Notes under the pieces: model-generated
What the model was told of the DNA's origin: nothing
The model's database searches: none
What the model saw: the letters and a program-made list of their open reading frames with translations, nothing else
Translations under genes and position numbers: made by a program
Shown: piece after piece, positions 52,774-62,344 of the stretch
Layout of the letters: the number at the start of each line of letters is the position of its first letter
Position numbering within the stretch: the first letter of the stretch is position 1
Assembly: GCA_902532675.1 (NCBI GenBank)
Contig: CACAIY010000005.1
Span: forward strand, 1 to 64,000
Direction of reading: 5' to 3'
DNA from: an uncultured SAR86 cluster bacterium
GTDB taxonomy: Bacteria > Pseudomonadota > Gammaproteobacteria > Magnimaribacterales > Magnimaribacteraceae
DNA: 64,000 bases

Positions 52774-54990
52774 ATGTCTATAGAACAAGTAGAAGTTTTA
52801 GTACCAATACCGATATTAGAAAAGTTTTCTTACTTGTTGCCTGCTCAATTTCAAGATAATCCTCCGAGTCCTGGATCTAGGGTATTAGTACCCTTTGGGA
52901 GGAGAAATCTTGTCGGTGTTGTGTGGGATGTTAAAAAAAATATTTCTAAAAAAGACAGAAAGTTAAAGAATATAAAAGAGGTATTGGATCATAAACCTTT
53001 ATTGAACAAAGAGTCTTTAGAGTTAGCTGATTGGGCATCTCGTTACTACCATTACCCCCTGGGTGATGTTATTTCTTATTTCTTTCCTCCTCCTATAAGA
53101 AAAGGAAAAGAGGCAAAATTTGCAGAGGTTAAATTTCTAGAATTGACTAGCAAGGGCGATTTCCTAAATATTGATGACCTTTCTAAGGCTCCTAATCAAA
53201 AGAAACTGATCGAGGCATTAAAGGATAAGAAGGAACTGTCTCAAAAGGCAGCGGCAGCTTATGGAGTCAATACTTCTTCGATCAATGCATTAATCGATAA
53301 AGGTCTAATTTCAAGATACGTTCGAGAACTATCCCCCTATAAAAAGGAAGAAGTTCCAGATGCTAGCAGCGTAAAGAAAAAATTGAATGAGGAACAAAAA
53401 TTTGCAGTTGATTCTATTGTTAAGTCAGAAAACCACAATAAAGTTTTCCTTTTAAATGGAATTACAGGAAGCGGAAAAACAGAAGTTTATCTTCAAGCTA
53501 TCCAAGAAGTAATAAAGAAAGGTAAACAAGCCCTCATCTTAATACCTGAAATAGGTTTAGCCCCTCAAGCCGAAGAAAGATTTAAGAAATACTTTGGCGA
53601 AAGAGTTTTATCATTCCACTCTGCTAAGAATGATAGAGAAAAGGTAGATGCTTGGCTGGGGGCTTCTAAGGGATTGATAGATATTATTATTGGTACGAGA
53701 TCTAGCGTATTTATGCCTATGAATGATATTGGAATAATTGTTATTGATGAGGAGCATGATTTATCTTATAAGCAAGTAGATAGGTTTAGATATTCAGCAA
53801 GAGATATAGCTCTTTATAGGGCTAAGATAGAAAAAATACCTGTAGTTTTAGCTTCAGCAACTCCTTCGTTAGAAACCCTTAATAATTCATTAGAAGGAAA
53901 ATACGAAATATTGAATTTAACTAAAAGGGCTACCGGAGCAAGCCTTCCTAAATATTTGCCCATTGACCTAAGAGGTAAAGAATTAAAAGAAGGTTTTAGT
54001 GATGAGCTGATTGATGCTAGTGAAGAAGAGTTAAAAAAAGGTAATCAAGTTCTTATCTTCTTGAATAGGCGAGGATACGCACCTTCTTTAATTTGTAAAA
54101 CATGCGGATGGCTATCAAATTGTGATAGATGTGATGCACTTATGACAATACACAAAAGACCCCCGAAATTACAATGTCATCATTGTGAATCTCAGAAGGA
54201 CGAGCCAAAAGTATGCCCTTCGTGCCAATCTAACGACTTCTTGTCTTATGGTTATGGAACAGAAAGGATAGAAGAATTTCTTACTAATAGATTCTCTCAA
54301 TTTCCTGTTCTTAGGATCGATAGTGATTCAACAAGAAAAAAAGAATCTATGAATGAATATCTTGGTTTAATTAATTCAGGTAGGCCGATGGTTCTCTTGG
54401 GCACACAATTACTTGCTAAGGGGCACCATTTTCCTAATGTAACTCTTGTAGGAATACTGGATGCAGATTCTGGATTATTTAGTGCAGACTTTAGAGGCAG
54501 TGAGAGGGTTGCTCAACTAATGACACAGGTGGCTGGTAGAGCAGGCAGAGATAAAAAGCCAGGTAAAGCGATTCTGCAGTCTTATTGCCCTGATCATCCG
54601 CAAATAGAAGAGCTCATCAAGGGCAGCTACGAGAGCTTTGCTAAAAATTTATTGTTAGAAAGGAAATCTGCTAAGTCGCCACCTTTTACTTTTCTAGCTA
54701 AGATTCAAGCTGAATCAGCTAATAGTTATGTAAGTAGAGATTTTATAAAGGCCCTTATCAATAAACTTAAGAAATCTAAGGCTTATCCAAAAGATATTAG
54801 AGTCATAGGGCCTCTTCCTGCAATTATGGAAAAAAAATCTGGAGTTTATAGGTGGGAGTTGAGTGTTCTTTCAGGAAGCAGAAACTCATTACATAAGTTC
54901 TTAGATCTAAGTCAAGCTAGTCTATATAACCCAAAAACCAGTAAAAAAGTGCGTTGGTCTATTGATGTAGACCCTTTATCTTCAATTTAA
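52774..54990 (+). CDS. priA: Primosomal replication restart helicase PriA
   Basis: 738 residues (E. coli 732). N-terminal DNA-binding domain (about 1-195), Walker A GITGSGKTEVYLQA near 230, IDEEHDLSYKQ (DEEH box), SATPSLETL, and the zinc-binding insert CKTCGWLSNCDRCDALM, CHHC and CPSC near 450-490, then the helicase C motifs GTQLLAKGHHFPNVTLVG and QVAGRAGRDKKPG. Restarts stalled forks. Its stop overlaps the convergent SDR end by 9 bases. Confidence 0.97.
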   Translation: MSIEQVEVLVPIPILEKFSYLLPAQFQDNPPSPGSRVLVPFGRRNLVGVVWDVKKNISKKDRKLKNIKEVLDHKPLLNKESLELADWASRYYHYPLGDVISYFFPPPIRKGKEAKFAEVKFLELTSKGDFLNIDDLSKAPNQKKLIEALKDKKELSQKAAAAYGVNTSSINALIDKGLISRYVRELSPYKKEEVPDASSVKKKLNEEQKFAVDSIVKSENHNKVFLLNGITGSGKTEVYLQAIQEVIKKGKQALILIPEIGLAPQAEERFKKYFGERVLSFHSAKNDREKVDAWLGASKGLIDIIIGTRSSVFMPMNDIGIIVIDEEHDLSYKQVDRFRYSARDIALYRAKIEKIPVVLASATPSLETLNNSLEGKYEILNLTKRATGASLPKYLPIDLRGKELKEGFSDELIDASEEELKKGNQVLIFLNRRGYAPSLICKTCGWLSNCDRCDALMTIHKRPPKLQCHHCESQKDEPKVCPSCQSNDFLSYGYGTERIEEFLTNRFSQFPVLRIDSDSTRKKESMNEYLGLINSGRPMVLLGTQLLAKGHHFPNVTLVGILDADSGLFSADFRGSERVAQLMTQVAGRAGRDKKPGKAILQSYCPDHPQIEELIKGSYESFAKNLLLERKSAKSPPFTFLAKIQAESANSYVSRDFIKALINKLKKSKAYPKDIRVIGPLPAIMEKKSGVYRWELSVLSGSRNSLHKFLDLSQASLYNPKTSKKVRWSIDVDPLSSI

Positions 54991-55842
54991 ATCTACACCT
55001 GTTAATTCAGAGCTTACAGACCACAATTTCTCTGCTTGCTCTTCGCTTTTGGCCGCACCCAGAAGTTTTTCAATTTTACAATCAACAAAATATTCACCAG
55101 AAACTCCTTCAACTTCCGGAGAGGTGCAAAGATAAATAGAAGTTTCTGCTCCTTTATCAGTCTTTTTAGCAAAAGGTCTGCCAAGATTCATCAACAATTT
55201 TACCAAGGACCCTTTGTTGTTTAACCCTATACCAGTGTCTACGTATCCTGGGTGTAGGCAATTAACAGTTATATTATTCTTTTTAACTTTAGAGGCTAAA
55301 CTTCTAGTAAAAAGAATATTGGCTAGTTTGGATTGTCCGTAAACTTTGAAGGGTTTGTAGTCTTCTTTAGATTGCAGATCCTCAAAATTCATTTCTTTTA
55401 CAAATCTGTAGCCCATGGAGGCAACATTCACAATCCTTTTCCCGCCAGACTCAATCATTTTTTCAATTAATGACAATGTAAGGGTGAAATAGGCTAAGTG
55501 ATTGACGGAAAATACTTCTTCCAATCCATCAACAGTCTCTGCTCTCTCTCGATTCATAATCCCAGCGTTGTTGAGAAGTATATGCAGAGGCTTATCTAAA
55601 GATAGAAATTGATCTGCAGCATTCTTTACCTCGCTGAGTGAAGATAAATCAGCAAGAATAGCTGTAGCTTCTCTACCTGTCTCTGACATTAGTTCTTTCT
55701 GTAATTTTTCTGCTTTTTCTTTATTCCTGGCAATAAAAACAATTTCAGCTCCCATTTTATTGAGAGACTTAGCTGCTTCAAGCCCAATTCCATTGGTTGC
55801 CCCTGTTATTAAGCAAACTTTATTTTTTAAATTTTCATTCAT
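54982..55842 (-). CDS. Short-chain dehydrogenase/reductase, retinol-dehydrogenase-like
   Basis: 286 residues, no signal peptide. NAD(P) motif LITGATNGIGLEAAKSL, NNAGIM near 90, catalytic Ser in VASMGYR and YGQSKLANI (Tyr and Lys). The size and the ANILFTRSLASKVKKNNITVNCLHPGYV segment resemble the retinol dehydrogenase/WWOX-like group of SDRs that act on lipid alcohols or ketones. Its start overlaps the upstream in-frame extension of the plus-strand methyltransferase, so the two genes are divergent with almost no spacer. Confidence 0.87.
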   Translation of the reverse strand: MNENLKNKVCLITGATNGIGLEAAKSLNKMGAEIVFIARNKEKAEKLQKELMSETGREATAILADLSSLSEVKNAADQFLSLDKPLHILLNNAGIMNRERAETVDGLEEVFSVNHLAYFTLTLSLIEKMIESGGKRIVNVASMGYRFVKEMNFEDLQSKEDYKPFKVYGQSKLANILFTRSLASKVKKNNITVNCLHPGYVDTGIGLNNKGSLVKLLMNLGRPFAKKTDKGAETSIYLCTSPEVEGVSGEYFVDCKIEKLLGAAKSEEQAEKLWSVSSELTGVDLN

Positions 55843-55882
55843 GCTCTTTGCCTTTTTTTATTCTAAGTATAAGATTAGAGAG

Positions 55883-56503
55883 GTGAGTCTATATGATAAA
55901 TACATACTTCCAAAATTTCTAAATTGCGCTTGTGGGTCAAAGCCAATAACTTACCAAAGAAAGAAGGTGGTTCCTTTATCAGAAGGAAATGTATTAGAGG
56001 TGGGCATAGGTTCGGGTCTTAATCTTCCTTATTATGACCATTCTAAAATAGATCAAATATGGGGCCTAGATCCTTCAGATGAACTCAGTGCCATGGCAAA
56101 AGAGACGGCGAACGATGAAGGCCTAGACATTAACTTTATATCTTGCGGGGCAGAAGAAATTCCTCTCCCAGATAATCATTTTGATAGCGTATTGATCACT
56201 TACACCATGTGCACTATTCCAGAAGTGATAAGAGCAAATATTGAAATTAAAAGAGTTCTTAAAGATGGAGGAAAATTAATATTTTGTGAGCATGGAGTAG
56301 CACCGGATGAGAATATCATTAAGTGGCAATCTAGAATAAATCCTATATGGGGGAAAATAGCTGGCGGGTGTAATATTAATAGAAACATTCCTCAGATAAT
56401 TGAACAGTCCGGGTTTAGGATTGAACAGATGGAAGAAATGTATCTTCCTAGTACACCAAAAATTGCCGGTTACAATTATTGGGGATTTGCTGTAGGAAAT
56501 TAA
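55883..56503 (+). CDS. Class I SAM-dependent methyltransferase
   Basis: 206 residues from a GTG (VSLYDKYILPKFLNCACGSK). SAM motif VLEVGIGSGLNLPYYD near 37, GLDPSDELSAMAKE, and LPDNHFDSVLITYTMCTIPE are typical of the type 11 family; the N terminus resembles phosphatidylethanolamine N-methyltransferase-like proteins. An ATG 14 codons upstream (55841) and a longer frame exist, but they are less like the family and would overlap the SDR start. TAATG coupling with the next gene. Confidence 0.72.
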   Translation: MSLYDKYILPKFLNCACGSKPITYQRKKVVPLSEGNVLEVGIGSGLNLPYYDHSKIDQIWGLDPSDELSAMAKETANDEGLDINFISCGAEEIPLPDNHFDSVLITYTMCTIPEVIRANIEIKRVLKDGGKLIFCEHGVAPDENIIKWQSRINPIWGKIAGGCNINRNIPQIIEQSGFRIEQMEEMYLPSTPKIAGYNYWGFAVGN

Positions 56504-57564
56504 TGGGTTGGAAATGGATTTCGTTCGGAATTCTATGTCTTGTTCTGCTATTTCAGTATAAGAACATATCGAGTTATATAGCTGTAGAGCTTGCATTAAA
56601 GGGTTTTAAAGAGTTAGACGTTAATTCAGATGACGTTATAGATAAGTCTGAATGGCCTGGCATAGGGTTTTCAATATTTGATGTGGACAGAGACAATCTA
56701 GTCGATGATGAAGAAATCAGGCTCTTTATTAAAGAATCTTTAAAAGGATTCTCTTGGGTAAATAAAGTCTCTGGTCGTATTAACGTTCCAGAGCAATTGA
56801 TCCATTCAACTTTCATTAGTCCTTCAATGAATAGGGAAGTAGGCTATTACATTTATATTCCTGATTCTTATCATAAAGATTTAAAGAAAGAATTCCGTAC
56901 TGTTTATTATTTACATGGGGGCAGGCCCGGCAATGAAAGCAGGTCCGTAATTATTACTAATGTCATACATGACTTATTTAGCAATTCTGAAATAGACCCT
57001 GCTCTTTATGTTTTTGTTAATGGAGGGGAATTGAGTCATTACAATTCAAAAGAAAAGCAATCTTATGGAGAAGATGTATTTATTAAAGAACTTATCCCAC
57101 ACATTGATAATACATATAGAACATTAGCTAGTCGTTCCGGAAGGGGTCTAGAAGGATTTTCTCAAGGAGGTAGGGGTGCCACTAGATATATGTTCAAGTA
57201 CCCTGAAATCTTTTCTACTGTTTCAGCTGGTGGAGGTTCATACGAGATAGAAAAATTGATACAACAAAATAATGGTTATGAAGATGATCCAAGAGGAGAT
57301 GATGAAAATGTTTATTTTGTTGGTAAAGGCAATGACGCTTGGTCTTTAGCTAAAAAATTTACTGAAATGGGCGCTGCTTATCCTGATTTATTAATATGGT
57401 CAGGAACGGAAGATCCCAATTATCCAAGCATAGAGGTATACATGAATTATTTAGATAAATTAGAAATTGAATACTATTCCCTTATAGTTAAAGGCGTTGA
57501 CCATAATCCTTTTATTTTTTACGAAGAATCAGGTGAAGAACTAATAAGGTTCCATGCAAAATGA
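56503..57564 (+). CDS. Membrane-anchored esterase with an N-terminal EF-hand pair
   Basis: 353 residues. One N-terminal hydrophobic segment (about 5-17) for membrane anchoring, then two EF-hand loops, DVNSDDVIDKSE (39-50) and DVDRDNLVDDEE (60-71), with calcium-binding acids at positions 1, 3, 5, 9 and 12, then an esterase (PF00756-like) alpha/beta hydrolase from about 105. Catalytic residues: S220 (GFSQGG), D304 (GTEDP) and H334 (GVDHNP). Domain order EF-hand plus esterase is unusual. Coupled by TAATG to the methyltransferase and by ATGA to the next esterase. Confidence 0.8.
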   Translation: MGWKWISFGILCLVLLFQYKNISSYIAVELALKGFKELDVNSDDVIDKSEWPGIGFSIFDVDRDNLVDDEEIRLFIKESLKGFSWVNKVSGRINVPEQLIHSTFISPSMNREVGYYIYIPDSYHKDLKKEFRTVYYLHGGRPGNESRSVIITNVIHDLFSNSEIDPALYVFVNGGELSHYNSKEKQSYGEDVFIKELIPHIDNTYRTLASRSGRGLEGFSQGGRGATRYMFKYPEIFSTVSAGGGSYEIEKLIQQNNGYEDDPRGDDENVYFVGKGNDAWSLAKKFTEMGAAYPDLLIWSGTEDPNYPSIEVYMNYLDKLEIEYYSLIVKGVDHNPFIFYEESGEELIRFHAK

Positions 57565-58475
57565 TTAAAAGAACATTCACTTTATTTATATTAGTTTTTT
57601 TTATTTCAGTATCTGCATCTGAAGAAAAAATCTTCTCTCATAACGGACTAGAAAGGTCTTATTATTTGCATATTCCTCAGGATTTGGAAGACAAAGCCCC
57701 TTTAGTTGTTGTTATTCATGGGTATACAAGTGCTGCAGAAAACATTATGTCTTATTCTAAGATGAATGAAGTTGCCGATCGTGAAGGCTTCGCAGTAATT
57801 TACCCTCAAGGAACGATTGATAGTCAGGGTAATGCTTTTTTTAATGTTGGTTATGAATTCAACAAAGATTCAAAAATAGATGATGTTTCTTTTATTAGGG
57901 AACTCGTAATACAAGTTAGAGATACATACCAACTTAGCGAAAAGAATATTTTTGCTACTGGAATGTCTAATGGAGGCGACATGAGTTATCTATTGGCTTG
58001 TACTTCTTCAGATTTATTTAAAGCAGTTGCACCAGTTGCTGGAGTCATGATGAAAGAAACTTTAGATAACTGTAACCCTCAAAACCCAATTCCAGTTTTT
58101 GAAATCCATGGAACCAATGACAAGATTTCGTTGTTTCAAGGTGATATCGAAAATAAAGGAGGATGGGGTTCTTACTATGGTTTGCCTGAAACAATCCAGT
58201 TCTGGGCTTATATACATAACTTAGACAAAAATGAATCTGTTTACATAGCATCGAAAGACGAGGGCGATCAGAATGATATTATCTTTGAACGTTATTGGTC
58301 GGAAGACAACATAAACGAAGTTTGGTTATATAAAATTGTTGATGCAGGACATATATGGCCAGGATTTAGAATTAGATGGTGGCAAAACCCTTTGCTGTGG
58401 TATTACATGGGATCAGGCAACGATGATATAAGTGCAAGTGAAGAAGTATGGGAATTTTTTAAGAAATACCTCTAG
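57561..58475 (+). CDS. Secreted PHB-depolymerase/feruloyl-esterase-like alpha/beta hydrolase
   Basis: 304 residues. Signal peptide (about 1-19), then an LpqC/PhaZ-type esterase. VVVIHGYTSAAENIM near 49, nucleophile S136 in ATGMSNGGDMSYLLA, D187 (HGTNDKIS) and H264 (DAGHIWPG). Family members split ester bonds of polyhydroxyalkanoates, feruloyl esters or xylan acetyl groups. No binding module is attached. ATGA overlap with the EF-hand esterase. Confidence 0.83.
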   Translation: MIKRTFTLFILVFFISVSASEEKIFSHNGLERSYYLHIPQDLEDKAPLVVVIHGYTSAAENIMSYSKMNEVADREGFAVIYPQGTIDSQGNAFFNVGYEFNKDSKIDDVSFIRELVIQVRDTYQLSEKNIFATGMSNGGDMSYLLACTSSDLFKAVAPVAGVMMKETLDNCNPQNPIPVFEIHGTNDKISLFQGDIENKGGWGSYYGLPETIQFWAYIHNLDKNESVYIASKDEGDQNDIIFERYWSEDNINEVWLYKIVDAGHIWPGFRIRWWQNPLLWYYMGSGNDDISASEEVWEFFKKYL

Positions 58476-58477
58476 AA

Positions 58478-59416
58478 TTAATTGGTTAATGAAACTAAAA
58501 CTTCCCTTCCTTTTTCTCCTGAAAATGATTTTCTTCCATGCATAACTCTATAGTTATCTATTAATAAAATATCTTTATCTTTCCATTTCCTAAGAAGTGT
58601 TAAAGACTCAGCTAATTCAGATATTAATTGAATACTTGATAAGGGTATTTCTTGGTTATTACCAAATGTGACTGGGGAGATGTCATCGTCTAAATTTTTT
58701 TTCCAACCTAAAGAAGCAGCAAGAACTTGATTAAAGAATGATTTAGTACCGTCTTTTAGCTCTTTTATGGCTTCGAATGTACGCGTTGTGACTGATAGGT
58801 TATCTCCATCAATCCAATCCCAGGAATAGCCAAGGTTTTCTAGTTTTATCTCAGCTTCATTTTTAGATTTCACTCCTAAAGTTTTTTGCCAACTTCTTCC
58901 TTGGCCAGAGACTAATTCATCTCCATTGGACATTAGAGTGTTATAAATGACCCCATGTTTTTCAAACTCATCTATTAGACCTTCATCTTCTTTAAGGATT
59001 TCTTCGTATAGATGATCAGAACGACATAAAGGAGTTTGCCCACCTTCTAAAGAAGAAGATTTACAAAAAAAGAATATATTTTTTGGGTAAGTAGGCGTTT
59101 GAGCCATTTCATGATGCAGAAAAATTTCAATTTCTTTAGGTGCTTCATTAGCTGTAAATACTTTATTGGTTTTATTAATTCTTACTGCATTTGAAAGAGA
59201 CTCTTCGTAAGTAAAAGTCTCATAGTTAAATGCAGACACAAAATTATCGAAGTCACCTTCTTCCTCCACGGGAAGATTGCTAAATAGAATTGCTCCACAT
59301 TCTTCGAGTTGAGATTCAATTGATACTTTATTGTTATCAATCCAATTAAGTGTTGAAGTCAGAGTCATTGAATCTGAGCCAGTTTTTATTTCTTGTAAGA
59401 AATCTTTTTTACTCAT
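58478..59416 (-). CDS. TauD/TfdA-like Fe(II)/2-oxoglutarate dioxygenase
   Basis: 312 residues from MSKKDFLQEIK. The HxE pair is in FLHHEMAQTP near 105 and the distal His in NYRVMHGRKSF near 293, followed by the Arg for 2-oxoglutarate. Hydroxylates a small organic substrate; the family includes sulfonate, carnitine-pathway and clavaminate-like enzymes. I prefer the ATG at 59416, which overlaps the AKR stop by 8 bases, to an upstream GTG at 59449. Neither has a ribosome site. Last gene of a three-gene minus-strand unit. Confidence 0.8.
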   Translation of the reverse strand: MSKKDFLQEIKTGSDSMTLTSTLNWIDNNKVSIESQLEECGAILFSNLPVEEEGDFDNFVSAFNYETFTYEESLSNAVRINKTNKVFTANEAPKEIEIFLHHEMAQTPTYPKNIFFFCKSSSLEGGQTPLCRSDHLYEEILKEDEGLIDEFEKHGVIYNTLMSNGDELVSGQGRSWQKTLGVKSKNEAEIKLENLGYSWDWIDGDNLSVTTRTFEAIKELKDGTKSFFNQVLAASLGWKKNLDDDISPVTFGNNQEIPLSSIQLISELAESLTLLRKWKDKDILLIDNYRVMHGRKSFSGEKGREVLVSLTN

Positions 59417-60383
59417 AAATCGGAAAGAAGGTATTAAAGGCGTCTTCACAAAAAACGCCTGGATCGTTATATCTTTTATTGATATTTAGTGCAGATATCT
59501 TATCTATGGTAGCTTGATCTAGCTCAATAACTGAAGCATCTAAATTTTCTTTCATACGAGTCTTACTAGAACTTTTGACCACAATTGAAGTTCCTCTATT
59601 TAAAGCCCAGCTAAGAATTAATTGAGCTGGCGATATCTCAAGATCTTTAGACACTGATTTTATGGTTGGATTTATTAAGAGTGATTCATTTTCTTTAGCG
59701 CCACCTAGCTCCTCATAGGATATTGATCCTAAGGGTGAGAAAGCAGTCACCTCTAGACCATAGCTTTTTGCTAAACGTATAAGCTTTTCTTGAGTAAGGT
59801 AGGGGTGGGACTCGATTTGAAGTATCTCAGGTTTGGTTTCACAGTAGTTCATAAGATCATGAAGCAAACTCGAAGAGTAATTACATATACCTATATGTTT
59901 AGTTAAGGCATCTTTTTTTAAAGATTCCATTGCATGCCAAGTATCTGACAAGGGAACTCTTGAAGGAATCATTTTAGGTTCTGTGCTCTCGGGGTCATTG
60001 AACCACTCAGGTGGATATCTTTGATCGAAGGGTACAAAGTCTAGTGAAATTGGAAAGTGAATCATGTAAAGATCTAGATAATCCAACTGCAAATCTTGAA
60101 GTGTCTTTTCAAGGGCGGGCTTAACATGTTCAGGATGATGATATGTATTCCATAATTTTGAAGTTATCCATAGATCTTCTCTTTTGCACAAACCATTTTC
60201 TAGGGCGGCTTTAATGCCATCACCAACTTCCTTTTCGTTGCCGTAATCTGAAGCTGAATCTAAGTGTCTATATCCCGCCTCTATAGAGTTATAAACAGTC
60301 TCTGAACAAACATCCTTCGGTACTTTCCAAAGTCCAAAGCCTATTTGAGGCATATCCTTTATCGATTTACATTTCGTATTCAT
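59409..60383 (-). CDS. Aldo/keto reductase
   Basis: 324 residues, one TIM barrel. Catalytic tetrad: Asp in RHLDSASDYGNE, Tyr in DYGNE, Lys in WITSKLWNTYH and His in LYMIHFPI. ITSKLWNTYHHPEHVKPALE and the C-terminal IVVKSSSKTRMKENL (NADPH-binding) place it in the xylose/aldose reductase group. Reduces sugar or carbonyl substrates. ATGA overlap with the upstream Gfo/Idh/MocA gene. Confidence 0.88.
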   Translation of the reverse strand: MNTKCKSIKDMPQIGFGLWKVPKDVCSETVYNSIEAGYRHLDSASDYGNEKEVGDGIKAALENGLCKREDLWITSKLWNTYHHPEHVKPALEKTLQDLQLDYLDLYMIHFPISLDFVPFDQRYPPEWFNDPESTEPKMIPSRVPLSDTWHAMESLKKDALTKHIGICNYSSSLLHDLMNYCETKPEILQIESHPYLTQEKLIRLAKSYGLEVTAFSPLGSISYEELGGAKENESLLINPTIKSVSKDLEISPAQLILSWALNRGTSIVVKSSSKTRMKENLDASVIELDQATIDKISALNINKRYNDPGVFCEDAFNTFFPIYE

Positions 60384-61444
60384 ATTTTTAAGAAGTCATT
60401 AAGCTTAATGGACTCTCCTGCTTTGATTGATTCTTGAGCTGCTAATCCTAGAACAATTGAATCAAACCCATTTTGGCAATCTACTAGTGGTTGATTTCCT
60501 TTTTTGATGCATTCTATTAATTCTAAATGCTCTATATAACTCGCGCCATGATGAAATCCCACTTCTTTTACTCTTGAATCTTCTTTAATCTCTATAGTCC
60601 TATGCGAATATTCTTTTCTGTTTGTTAACAAAAGTTCATTACCAGGAATATGTGTTTCTAATTTCCCTCGGTCCCCTGTTAAAACTATTTCTTGCTCATA
60701 CTTTCCCGCTTCTGCGAACATGCATAAGTCGAGCATGGCTCTTTCTCCATCTTCATAATCTATAAGCACGAAGGAATTATCAATTATGTCTGGGGTTTTG
60801 CCATCATATCTTTCATCCAAATGGTTTACATCCTGGTCTCCAGAGGCATAAATTTTAATTGGCTTGCTTGGTATCATAAGATTCATTAAATCGAAGAAAT
60901 GACAGCATTTTTCTACCAAGGTACCACCTGTTTTTTCATTAAATCTATTCCAATTATCAACCTTTTCTAAAAATGGAAACCTATGCTCTCTTATAGACAA
61001 CATTTTAATATTGCCAATTTCATTCACATGATTAATTAAGGATTGTATAGGAGACATAAACCTATATTCGAGTCCAACCCAGACCACACCTTTATGTTCT
61101 TTACTTTTTTCTAGTACTTCCATTGCATCCAACAAGTTTGTACACATGGGCTTTTCAAGTAAAACATGTTTATCTGTTTTAAAAAGTTCTCTCATGATCT
61201 CTATATGAGTAAAATTAGGGCTAGCAACCACAACTACATCGATGTCTTCTTGCGTTAAAAGTTCTCTATAGTCTTCATACAACTTAAGCTTGAATGCATC
61301 TCCACAAGTATCTTCAGCCCATTTCCTAGATCTCTCATCAGGGTCTGCAATTGCTACTATTTTGACGTCAGGTATTTTTTTTAGATTACGAATATGTTCG
61401 CAACCCATCATGCCGGTACCTATGATTCCATAATTTAATTTCAT
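60380..61444 (-). CDS. Gfo/Idh/MocA-family oxidoreductase
   Basis: 354 residues. N-terminal Rossmann domain with IGTGMMGCEHIRNLK, ASPNFTHIEIMREL and the signature LEKPMCTNL near 95, then the alpha/beta C-terminal domain with a catalytic His region GGTLVEKCCHFFDLMNLM. Family members oxidise sugars or cyclitols with NAD(P). First gene of the unit with the AKR and TauD-like dioxygenase. Substrate unknown. Confidence 0.9.
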   Translation of the reverse strand: MKLNYGIIGTGMMGCEHIRNLKKIPDVKIVAIADPDERSRKWAEDTCGDAFKLKLYEDYRELLTQEDIDVVVVASPNFTHIEIMRELFKTDKHVLLEKPMCTNLLDAMEVLEKSKEHKGVVWVGLEYRFMSPIQSLINHVNEIGNIKMLSIREHRFPFLEKVDNWNRFNEKTGGTLVEKCCHFFDLMNLMIPSKPIKIYASGDQDVNHLDERYDGKTPDIIDNSFVLIDYEDGERAMLDLCMFAEAGKYEQEIVLTGDRGKLETHIPGNELLLTNRKEYSHRTIEIKEDSRVKEVGFHHGASYIEHLELIECIKKGNQPLVDCQNGFDSIVLGLAAQESIKAGESIKLNDFLKI

Positions 61445-61459
61445 AAAAATAAAATTTAT

Positions 61460-62344
61460 CTAGTTCTTTTTCCTTAAACCCGTTCCAACTTTGATATTAG
61501 ACCAAAGAATTTCCTCCTTCTCCGCACTGACGAATTCATACCTAGCAGTGTTTTCAACAACAGTCATTCTTAAATATCCTGGAGTTTCGATATTGAATTT
61601 TCCAGACTCAATCTCACCTGGAGAGCCCCCAGGAAGGGCCCCTGTTGCACTTATAAGCTGGAGGGTCTCCTTATGATCACCTTCATCTGCTAAGACGTGA
61701 TTGTGACCAGTTATATAAATATCAAAGGTTCCAAAAACATAGTTCTCTAAAAATATTGCTAATTGTGGATTTGCTCTATCTCTATCCCCAGAACTAAATA
61801 ATGGGTGATGCGCAACTGCTATAGAAAAGTCACATTGGTCTTTTAGCTTTTCAACTTCTTCTTCTAGCCATCTAATCTGACTTCCTCTTTTATAAAAATA
61901 ATATAACTTATCAAAAATAGTGGTATCTAAAGCAAAGAAGCATAACTTTCCAAAATTCTTAGTATAGAAATTACTGGGGTGATAGATCGAGGAGTAATTT
62001 TTTGCAACTTCAAGATAGACAGCAGGATCACCTTTATAGTCGTGATTACCAACAGTTAGATAAAAAGGAATTTCAGTTTCTAGGAACGGCTTAAAGGGCA
62101 TTAGAAAACTTTCTTGTAGTTCTGGGTCATCCATCGACTGAACTCCAAGTTGTGTTATGTCTCCAAGATGCCAAACCACTGAACAATCAGAATTAACCAA
62201 GGCTTTTACTACCTTTGCCTGAGTAGGATTTACTTCACCAGCATCTCCAACGAAGCAAAATATAAGTTCTTCTATTTCTTCTGGCAGTATATGGTTTAGA
62301 GGAAAAAGAAATATAGAAAGAATTATAACTTTTAATAATTTCAT
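61460..62344 (-). CDS. Secreted metallophosphoesterase, purple acid phosphatase-like
   Basis: 294 residues with a signal peptide (about 1-20). The five metallophosphoesterase motifs are present: FVGDAGE, WHLGDI, VGNHDY, VAHHPLF and TGHNHV. The spacing and N-terminal GDAG resemble tartrate-resistant acid phosphatase (type 5). Probably releases phosphate from organic esters in the periplasm, useful in phosphate-poor water. ATGA overlap with tsaE. Confidence 0.85.
   Translation of the reverse strand: MKLLKVIILSIFLFPLNHILPEEIEELIFCFVGDAGEVNPTQAKVVKALVNSDCSVVWHLGDITQLGVQSMDDPELQESFLMPFKPFLETEIPFYLTVGNHDYKGDPAVYLEVAKNYSSIYHPSNFYTKNFGKLCFFALDTTIFDKLYYFYKRGSQIRWLEEEVEKLKDQCDFSIAVAHHPLFSSGDRDRANPQLAIFLENYVFGTFDIYITGHNHVLADEGDHKETLQLISATGALPGGSPGEIESGKFNIETPGYLRMTVVENTARYEFVSAEKEEILWSNIKVGTGLRKKN

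Noticed and set aside
55760-55882. Long N-terminal extension of the methyltransferase
   Set aside because: The extra residues are antisense to the SDR start and do not resemble the family N terminus; the GTG at 55883 gives a typical start.
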